Shown here: piece by piece, positions 22,394 through 28,808 of the stretch
Layout of the letters: each line of letters starts with the position of its first letter
Numbering within the stretch: position 1 is the stretch's first letter
Program-made: the position numbers and the translations under genes
Source of the DNA: JBQLZO01 sp052168315
Lineage (GTDB): Bacteria > Planctomycetota > Phycisphaerae > Phycisphaerales > UBA1924
Assembly: GCA_052168315.1 (NCBI GenBank)
Contig: JBQLZO010000016.1
Location: 1 to 28,808, forward strand
DNA length: 28,808 nt
Direction: 5' to 3'
Notes under the pieces: generated by a model
Seen by the model: only the letters and a program-made list of their open reading frames with translations
What the model was told of the DNA's origin: nothing
Database searches by the model: none

Positions 22394-25300
22394 TCACCCA
22401 CACATCGCCCCGAACGCGCTGAGCAGGATGCCCAGATCATCTGAATTGGTCTTGCCATCGTCGTTGAGATCGCCCTTGGACGAGGTGCCGAAGGCGCTGA
22501 GGAGGATCGCCAGGTCGTCGGAGTTGACCTGCTGGTCGGCGTTCAGGTCGCCGGGGCAGGGCTTGGACGATGGGCCCATCGCGGGGCGGAAGCGGAGGGT
22601 GGTCGGGGTGGTGGGGCCATCGGCATCGCCGCCCGCATCAGATTGCGCCTGCGCCTGAGCAGCCGCCGCGGTGTCGTCGTTGAGCGTGACAAGTTCCTCG
22701 CTGGCATCGCCGGACAGGTCGCCGCTGCTGACGAGCAATGGCGCTTCGCCGACGCCCACATCCTCGGCCGGGGCCAGCACGATCTGGCCGCTGCCTTCTT
22801 CGGTGTCGTTGCGGAGGATCCGCACCAGCGGGCCCAGTTCATCGTCATTGACCACGATGGCCAGGTCCGTGTCGCCATCGCCGTCCATGTCCCACCCGGC
22901 CAGCGATCTCGGCTGCCCGCCCAGCGGCAGGTTGACGGGCGGGGCGAAGGTGCCGGCGCCATCGCCGACCACGATCGAAACATCATCCGATCCGGCGTTG
23001 ATCGCCACGATCGAGAGCCGCTGGTCCAGGTCCTTGTCGAACTCCAGCTCCTCGATGCCGATGCCCGTGGGGTCCGTGCCGACCGGGATCTTGGGCTGCG
23101 GATCCAGCATGCCGCCGCCGAGGTTGAGCAGCACGAGGACCGCATCATCGCCGCTCAGCGCGACGGCGACATCGGGCACGCCCGAATTGTCCACATCCCC
23201 CGCGGCCAGCGCCACCGGGAGCAGCCCGACTTCGATCGGCGTCTGAGGCGTGAACACGCCGAGGCCGTTGTTGGCGAGGCGCTGCACCGTGCCATCCAGC
23301 GCGTTGGCGATGACCAGGTCCACGACGCCGGGCGCTGCGAACGCATCGGCGACGATGTCGGCCGGGCCGCTGCCGACGGAGATGGTCCCGCCGGGCGCGA
23401 AGCTCGCGCCGGTGTTGCTCAGCAGGCTCACGGTGTTCGAGCCGGCGTTGGTCACGGCGATGTCGAGGATTCCCAGGCCACGGAGGTCACCGAGCGCGAT
23501 CCCGCTGGGCTGCGCGCCGACGGGGAACTGTTGGGCGCTGAAGCTGGTGCCATCGCCGTCGTTGTAGAGCACCAGCACGGAGCCGGGGTCGGTTGGGCTC
23601 GGGCCGAGGAGGGTGATCGCGATGTCATCGCGGGCATCGCCATCGAGATCGCCGACCGCGAGGGCCGTGGGCGTGCCATCGACGCCGACCTCGTCCGGGT
23701 CGCCGAAGCCGAGGAGGTTGGAGAGCAGGTCCACGGTGACGATCGCGCCCTGCGGGAAGCCGTTCTCAGGTCCATCCGTTCCATCGGGCAGGCCCTGCCC
23801 GGCCGCAGCGCCCTGTTGGTACTGGAGACGCATGTACCGGCCATCGGTCAGGCCGGGCATGAGCGCTACATCGAAGCGTGCGGCGTTGGGATTGACCGCT
23901 CCGGCGGTGAAGACCTCGAACGATTCGCCTGGCATCGGCTGGTAGCCCTCATCGAGTTCGATGAACAGGCCGCCGGCGATCTCGGCGGTGCCGAGGACAT
24001 CTAGGCGGTCGGACTGCCCATCGGCGCCGACGCGCACGCGGAGCGATCCGGCCAGCGCCGCCGAGCCGCCCGGCGGCGGGCCGATCTGGCGGTAGTCGCC
24101 GACGATCGTGAGCGTGCCGGCACCGGGCACTGGCTCACCATCGATGCCGGCCCCTTCCTCGCCCTCAAAGATCACCTCATCGGGAGCCAGCGTGCCCAGG
24201 TTGATCACATCCGCCAGCAGGTTCTGCACGCTGCCGGGGCTCCCGATCTGGCCATCGCCGGTCAGCGTGCCGCCGGGGAGCACGAGCAGCGCCGGTGATT
24301 CGACCACCGCGCCCGCGCCCACCGAGAGCGTGCCGGTCGGGCCCACCGTGATCGCCACGCGGTTCTCGATCCATCGCGCCCCATTGCCCACCAGGGACAC
24401 CAGGCCGGTGGAGGACGGGTTTATGCCGATGCGGACCTCCTCGAGCGTGTCGGTGTCCAGCAGGCCGCCGTTGAAGATGTTGATCGTGCCCGACCCCGAG
24501 AGCCCGATGCGGAGCAGGCGGGAGTCGAGCGTCCACTGCGAGCCCGCGCCGCTGATGGTCGCGGTGCCTGCGCCGCCAGCGTTCGTGCCAAGTGTGAGCG
24601 TGTCGAGGCGGTCGAGGCTGGCGGCCTGTGCGCCGGCCTGCAGCCCCGGGCCGCCGACGCGGAACGAGCCCGTGCCCGACTGCCCGATCGCCATCGAGCG
24701 CCCGGTGCCGCTGGGGAACGCAGCGCTGTGCCAGAACTCGGTGCCGGTGTTCAGCACGCGGATCTCGCCCACGGCGTTCAGTTCGGTGCCGATCGAGATG
24801 ATCCCGTCGATGGTGGCGATGGCCGAGCCTTGGACCACGAGATCGCCGCGGTTACCACGACGCCCGACATACGCATCACCGGCGACGGCCAGGAACGACG
24901 CCGGATCCTGAACCTGCAGGCGGTTGTTGATGGTGAATCCCGGCAGCGTCGGACCGTCGGCAATGACCATCGCGCCGACCGAGAGACCGGCGAGCGGCTG
25001 TGAAGCGCCGAAGTTGCGGACGGTCAGCGAGGCGCCAAGGTCGTCGTACTCGCCGATGACCAGCCCCGGGCGGGCGATGCTGGTCGTGCCCTCGGTCAAC
25101 TCGAACGACTGCCCGGCGAGGTTCAGCGAGACGATGTCGGTGCGCATGGTCAGCATGCGTGCCCGCTGCGGCTCCGGATCGCCCGGGAAGGCGAGCGCGA
25201 AGGCCGTCGGGCTGTACCCGGTGAGCGTGGCGTCGATGATGAACTCATCGAAGGCGCTGAGCGCGCGGTCGCAGAGCCACTTGGATGGATCCTCGAACTG

Positions 25301-27916
25301 GCCGCCGGAGGGCGCGGCCCAGAGGTTGGTGGACTCGCCGAATTGGGCGAAGTAGGCCGAAGCTTGGCCGCTTGCCGTGCCAGAGAATTCCCCGCCAACC
25401 ATGAGTCGCGGAGCGGCAGGACCAGCGTGACCATCAGGATCGAATTCAAGTACTGCGCTTACCTCTGTTAGTGATCCTAAATTCGTTCCACCGCTCACAC
25501 CCGAGCCAGTCCGACCGGTGAGCGCGTGCCAAGTGTTGCCATCCCAGCGAGCAATGTGATTGACGGTTACTCCACCGGCAGTGGTGAATCTGCCCCCGAC
25601 ATACAGCCCCGGGCTCGCAGCCGCGCCATTGTCAAACACTGTCAAAGCAGAAATGTACGCATAAGTCTCACGGTCATCAGTAATTCCGTTTCCTCCCGGC
25701 CCCGTCAGGGCTGACCAGATACTTCCATTCCACTTGGCAATTTTATTGGCGGGCACCCCTATCCATCCGGCGGCGGAGAAATCACCACCGGCGTAAAGCG
25801 CTTGCCCACCGCCGTCGTCGAACACCGCTAGGGCATTGACTTGGTCGCTCACACCCGTTCCAACGGGGCCGGTCAGGGCCGACCATTCCGACCCGTCCCA
25901 CCGGGCGATGTTGTTGACAGTCACGCCGCCGGCGGTGATGAAGCCGCCCCCCGCGTACAGCGCCGAGCCCGTGCCGTCGTCGAACACCGTCAATGCACGG
26001 ACCGTGCTGTTCACCCCCGTGCCGCCCGGGCCCGTCAGGGCCGACCACGAAGAACCGTCCCAGCGAGCGATGCGATTGACCGTCACGCCACCGGCCGTGG
26101 TGAACGCGCCCCCCGCGTACAGCGCCGGGCCGCTGCCGTCGTCGAACACCGCCAGGGCATCGACCCCCGCGGAGGGAGGACCGCCGCTCACCCCCACACC
26201 ACTCGGTCCGGCCAACGCCGACCAACCGATGCCATCCCACTTGGCGATGCGGTTCACCGTCACGCCACCGGCAGTCGTGAAGTTACCCCCGGCGTAAAGT
26301 GCCGGCCCACCACCGTCGTCGAACACCGCGAGGGCATTGACTTGGCCGCTCACGCCCGTCCCGCCCGGGCCGGTCAGGGCCGACCACATGAAGCCGTCCC
26401 AGCGTGCGATCCGATTCACCTCCACGCCATCGGCGGTGGTGAAGTTGCCCCCGGCGTACAGCGCCACCCCCGCGCCGTCGTTGAACTCAGTCAGTGCACG
26501 AATCTGGCCATCGACCCCCATTCCACCCGAGCCCGTAAGAGCCGACCATGAGAACGCATCCCACCTTGCGATGCTCTTCGCCTCCACACCTCCGGCGGAT
26601 GTGAAATCGCCCCCGGCGTACAGCGCTGCCCCCTGACCAGCGTCGAACACTGTCAGCGCACGGATACTGAAGAAGGCACCGTTCACCCCCGTACCGCCCG
26701 AATCGCTCAGGGCCGACCACGATAACCCATCCCACCTCGCGATTCCGTTCGCTTCCACGCCGCCGGCTGTGGTGAAGCTGCCCCCGGCATACAGAAGCGG
26801 CCCCGCTCCAACGCCGTAGTCGAACACCGCTAAAGCGCGAACCGAGGGGAACGAACCGCCAACGCCCGTACCGCCGGGGCCGTTTAGCGCCGACCAAGAG
26901 GCCCCATCCCAGCGCGCGATCTTGTTCACCGTCACGCCACCACAGGGGTCTTCCTCGTCGTCTACAGCAATATTCGAGAAACTGCCCCCAACATACAGTG
27001 CGGGTCCCGCGCCGTCATCAAACACAGCAAGAGCACTAACACTGCCGCACACGCCCAAACCCTCTGGACCACCCAGCGGCGACCAGCTACTACCGTCCCA
27101 GCGGGCAATGTTGTTGACCAAGATCCCGCCAGGGTCAAATGGGTCTGTTCCAGCGCCAATAAAGAAGAAATTACCGCCGGCGTACAGGGCTGGGCCAGAG
27201 CCATCATCGTATACTTCGAGAGCATTGATGGATTCAAAATCGCTCATTGATACACCAACCCCGTTCGGACCCGGCAGCGCGGCCCAATCGCTGCCATCCC
27301 AACGGGCGATGCCGTTGGCGAGAATTCCACCTGCGTACTCAAACTCACCACCAACATATAATGCTGCGCCGGCACCATCGTCAAATACGGCAAATGAATA
27401 GACAAATGGAGCAAGATACCAGTATTCCAACCCTTGTCCGCTTGAATTGAGAAGTGGTGACCAAGAAGTGCCATCCCAGCGGGCTACGCCGTCAGCTGGT
27501 ACACCACCGGCGCTCGAAAAATCACCCCCGACATACAATGCCGGCCCGGATCCATCGTCGAATACCGTCAAGGCTCTGACGGATGGGAAAAAGCTCAATT
27601 CGGAGCCACTCACGCCCGCACCCAGCGCAAGCCACTGCGTGCCATCCCACGCTGCGATCCCATTGGCAAGTACGTCGCCGGCTGTCGTGAAGTCTCCACC
27701 CACGATCAGTAACTGTGGCGACGGTCCATCACCATCAGGATCGAAGACGGTCGTTGCGATGACTGTGCCGTTCAGGCCCGCAGGAATACCTTGCCCGGGT
27801 AGCCACTCCGGCTCACACGACTGTGCCTGCGCCAAATTCGCCACGGTCACGATCTCCATCGCCACGAGCACCAGCCCGAGCATCACCCTTCTCACATCTT
27901 GCATGTCACGGTCCAT
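22394..27916 (-). CDS. Giant secreted composite protein, paralog of E (protein F)
   Basis: The protein has 1840 residues. The signal peptide spans about 1-31 (ends NLAQA). Mature sequence starting CEPEWLPGQG mirrors CGPSWLPGDG of E. Thirteen W-D-G type repeats lie at about 35-850 and a beta-helix-like region at about 860-1340 (ALAFPGDPEPQRAR, IGQSGTGSFRVGG). Seven degenerate FG-GAP units lie at about 1400-1745, an Ala/Gln-rich linker at about 1755-1780, and a two-unit dockerin-like tail with bracketing cysteines at about 1785-1840. The ATG at 27916 has AGGAG at ideal spacing and a signal peptide; the in-frame codon at 28210 does not. The first half of the gene (about 26700-27900, and again 25380-25800) is markedly less GC-rich than the rest, suggesting a mosaic origin. 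Function unknown. Confidence 0.87.
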   Translation of the reverse strand: MDRDMQDVRRVMLGLVLVAMEIVTVANLAQAQSCEPEWLPGQGIPAGLNGTVIATTVFDPDGDGPSPQLLIVGGDFTTAGDVLANGIAAWDGTQWLALGAGVSGSELSFFPSVRALTVFDDGSGPALYVGGDFSSAGGVPADGVARWDGTSWSPLLNSSGQGLEYWYLAPFVYSFAVFDDGAGAALYVGGEFEYAGGILANGIARWDGSDWAALPGPNGVGVSMSDFESINALEVYDDGSGPALYAGGNFFFIGAGTDPFDPGGILVNNIARWDGSSWSPLGGPEGLGVCGSVSALAVFDDGAGPALYVGGSFSNIAVDDEEDPCGGVTVNKIARWDGASWSALNGPGGTGVGGSFPSVRALAVFDYGVGAGPLLYAGGSFTTAGGVEANGIARWDGLSWSALSDSGGTGVNGAFFSIRALTVFDAGQGAALYAGGDFTSAGGVEAKSIARWDAFSWSALTGSGGMGVDGQIRALTEFNDGAGVALYAGGNFTTADGVEVNRIARWDGFMWSALTGPGGTGVSGQVNALAVFDDGGGPALYAGGNFTTAGGVTVNRIAKWDGIGWSALAGPSGVGVSGGPPSAGVDALAVFDDGSGPALYAGGAFTTAGGVTVNRIARWDGSSWSALTGPGGTGVNSTVRALTVFDDGTGSALYAGGGFITAGGVTVNNIARWDGSEWSALTGPVGTGVSDQVNALAVFDDGGGQALYAGGDFSAAGWIGVPANKIAKWNGSIWSALTGPGGNGITDDRETYAYISALTVFDNGAAASPGLYVGGRFTTAGGVTVNHIARWDGNTWHALTGRTGSGVSGGTNLGSLTEVSAVLEFDPDGHAGPAAPRLMVGGEFSGTASGQASAYFAQFGESTNLWAAPSGGQFEDPSKWLCDRALSAFDEFIIDATLTGYSPTAFALAFPGDPEPQRARMLTMRTDIVSLNLAGQSFELTEGTTSIARPGLVIGEYDDLGASLTVRNFGASQPLAGLSVGAMVIADGPTLPGFTINNRLQVQDPASFLAVAGDAYVGRRGNRGDLVVQGSAIATIDGIISIGTELNAVGEIRVLNTGTEFWHSAAFPSGTGRSMAIGQSGTGSFRVGGPGLQAGAQAASLDRLDTLTLGTNAGGAGTATISGAGSQWTLDSRLLRIGLSGSGTINIFNGGLLDTDTLEEVRIGINPSSTGLVSLVGNGARWIENRVAITVGPTGTLSVGAGAVVESPALLVLPGGTLTGDGQIGSPGSVQNLLADVINLGTLAPDEVIFEGEEGAGIDGEPVPGAGTLTIVGDYRQIGPPPGGSAALAGSLRVRVGADGQSDRLDVLGTAEIAGGLFIELDEGYQPMPGESFEVFTAGAVNPNAARFDVALMPGLTDGRYMRLQYQQGAAAGQGLPDGTDGPENGFPQGAIVTVDLLSNLLGFGDPDEVGVDGTPTALAVGDLDGDARDDIAITLLGPSPTDPGSVLVLYNDGDGTSFSAQQFPVGAQPSGIALGDLRGLGILDIAVTNAGSNTVSLLSNTGASFAPGGTISVGSGPADIVADAFAAPGVVDLVIANALDGTVQRLANNGLGVFTPQTPIEVGLLPVALAAGDVDNSGVPDVAVALSGDDAVLVLLNLGGGMLDPQPKIPVGTDPTGIGIEELEFDKDLDQRLSIVAINAGSDDVSIVVGDGAGTFAPPVNLPLGGQPRSLAGWDMDGDGDTDLAIVVNDDELGPLVRILRNDTEEGSGQIVLAPAEDVGVGEAPLLVSSGDLSGDASEELVTLNDDTAAAAQAQAQSDAGGDADGPTTPTTLRFRPAMGPSSKPCPGDLNADQQVNSDDLAILLSAFGTSSKGDLNDDGKTNSDDLGILLSAFGAMCG
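25370..27830 (-). repeat. Thirteen tandem W-D-G type repeats of protein F
   Basis: I count 13 units by the (I/V)A(R/K/A)WD/N motif. Units around 25850-26700 are close to each other at DNA level (recurring CAGGGCCGACCA and CCCGCGTACAGCGCC on the + strand), whereas the first five are diverged and contain small insertions (for example near 26940-26990 and 27120-27180). Confidence 0.8.
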
Positions 27917-28303
27917 GATCGGCTCCTGAACAGCGGGGTCTCCCGACGCGGCCCTTCGCCACGGCAATGCCGCGAGCTGCGAGAGCCCCGGCCAGTTGGG
28001 TTCCGGCCGGGATTGGGTTCGAGAGGGCTCACCATACATGAATTGCGTCAAAATTCGCCCTGTGCGACAACGAACTGGCGAGGCATTTGTTTGGTGGTGC
28101 GTTACTCTCCTGGTGAATGTGCCCGCAGACACACCGGACAGCAGCGTCAGGACCTCCGCCGCGCACGCCGAGGGCGGCTCCGATGAGTGCTCGCCTCGCA
28201 TGGCCAGCACTTCCAGCGGGCTCGCCTTATAGGGGGACCGTCCGCCGGTGCGCCCTGCGCGGGCGCTCGATTCGCCGGACAGCTATCGCCATTCCCCTTC
28301 CCT

Positions 28304-28336
28304 CCGCTTGCCGCAATCAAACAAGCGGATTGTTTG
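28304..28336. repeat. Two overlapping, mutually exclusive inverted repeats
   Basis: CCGCTTG (28304-28310) pairs with CAAGCGG (28322-28328). CAAACAA (28318-28324) pairs with TTGTTTG (28330-28336). The two hairpins share bases and cannot form together. Confidence 0.6.
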
Positions 28337-28727
28337 CCAGAGTTGGCGGATAGGGCTTGATGAGTACGCCGTACATTTCCCGATCAATGGAATGCGGCGT
28401 TCCGACAGGAGCTCTTGCGATCGCTGTGGTTTCAATGAAGATCACCCATCGATCCTGATCGAATCCGGCTGAACACGAGCCGCTTGGCGCGCTCTGCGGC
28501 GGTTGCGAGCCACAGACTGCCACGCCGCCGCGCTGGGTTGTGGCTGGCTTCCCGGCACGGCGAACACAGCAAGATGGCCGTCGGTGACCCGGCATGTCCC
28601 GTTCTAGCCGCAGGGTCGTGGCGACCGGGATCGGTCGGATGCCTCTTGCGGTCGCGTGTCCAGTTTCCATGCGCATCAGTCTCTTGCAAAACCAGACAAA
28701 TTGCCATTCCGGCCTGCCCCACCGCGC

Positions 28728-28749
28728 GGTAGGTTACGGATCACCTACC
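28728..28749 (+). promoter_or_regulatory. Hairpin just before the ribosome-binding site of the last gene
   Basis: GGTAGGT (28728-28734) and ACCTACC (28743-28749) are perfect 7-bp arms around an 8-nt loop. The stem ends five bases before AGGAG, so it could affect translation start of the following gene or be part of an operator. Confidence 0.45.
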
Positions 28750-28767
28750 CCCCCAGGAGCACATCCC

Positions 28768-28808
28768 ATGGCGCCCACCTTCGGATCCTGTCTTGCCTCT
28801 TCTCGTTT
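28768..28808 (+). CDS. Start of a new gene, truncated by the window end
   Basis: An ATG at 28768 is preceded by AGGAG (28755-28759) at an 8-base gap. The first 13 codons read MAPTFGSCLASSR. Too little is present to assign a family. It would be transcribed divergently from gene F. Confidence 0.45.
   Translation, partial: MAPTFGSCLASSR

Larger units (their letters stand above)
27917..28767. other. Gene-free region upstream of gene F
   Basis: No supportable gene in 850 bp. The minus-strand leader of F contains a 7-bp hairpin (arms 27987-27993 and 28005-28011). A TTGACG and a TATGGT occur near 28034-28055 on the minus strand but only 9 bases apart, so no standard promoter. A minus-strand frame ending at 28317 has a protein-like last 50 codons but no plausible start or known relative. 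Two overlapping inverted repeats lie at 28304-28336. Confidence 0.4.

Noticed and set aside
28317..28676. 119-codon minus-strand frame upstream of gene F
   Set aside because: The last 50 codons look somewhat protein-like, but there is no plausible start signal and no recognisable family. Not strong enough to annotate.

Overview
The window is high-GC bacterial DNA. The extracellular proteins end in a cysteine-bracketed, dockerin-like tail (CPGD ... DDLAILLSAFG ... C). I associate this tail with Planctomycetota, especially Phycisphaerae-type bacteria, where databases call similar tails GC-type dockerins. That assignment rests on recalled family knowledge, not on a search.

Layout. (1) 197-1717 (+): a UMF1/Atg22-like MFS transporter. 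Its 3' end overlaps the end of the next gene convergently. (2) 7600 down to 1699 (-): a tightly packed six-gene exporter operon. It encodes a Cys/His-rich secreted protein, an HlyD/MacA-like adaptor, an ABC ATPase, two MacB/FtsX-like permeases and a Cys-containing lipoprotein. Two junctions are ATGA overlaps. (3) 18363 down to 7802 (-): three secreted seven-repeat FG-GAP/VCBS beta-propeller proteins (called A, B and C here) and one giant composite protein (E, about 1752 aa). (4) 18979-20560: an integration scar. It holds the 3' part of a tRNA-Ser(CGA) gene with its terminator but no 5' half, an orphan reading frame that looks like a severed integrase tail, and a small unknown gene on the + strand. 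(5) 27916 down to 20584 (-): a second giant protein (F, about 1840 aa) followed by a fourth small propeller protein (D). This repeats the large-plus-small layout found on the other side of the scar. (6) 28768 to the end (+): the first 13 codons of a new gene.

How it fits together. Six paralogous or semi-paralogous secreted proteins share a modular parts list. Each contains exactly seven FG-GAP units and a C-terminal EF-hand-like tail, single in A, B and D and double in C, E and F. The large proteins add 13 W-D-G type repeats and a beta-helix-like middle. The DNA shows exchange among the genes: C carries a small-type propeller but a tail that is identical to that of its neighbour E over 81 bp. 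The most distinctive system here is this family of disulfide-closed propellers with interchangeable half or full dockerin-like tails. No cohesin, sortase or exosortase partner is visible in the window, so how or whether the tails anchor anything is open.
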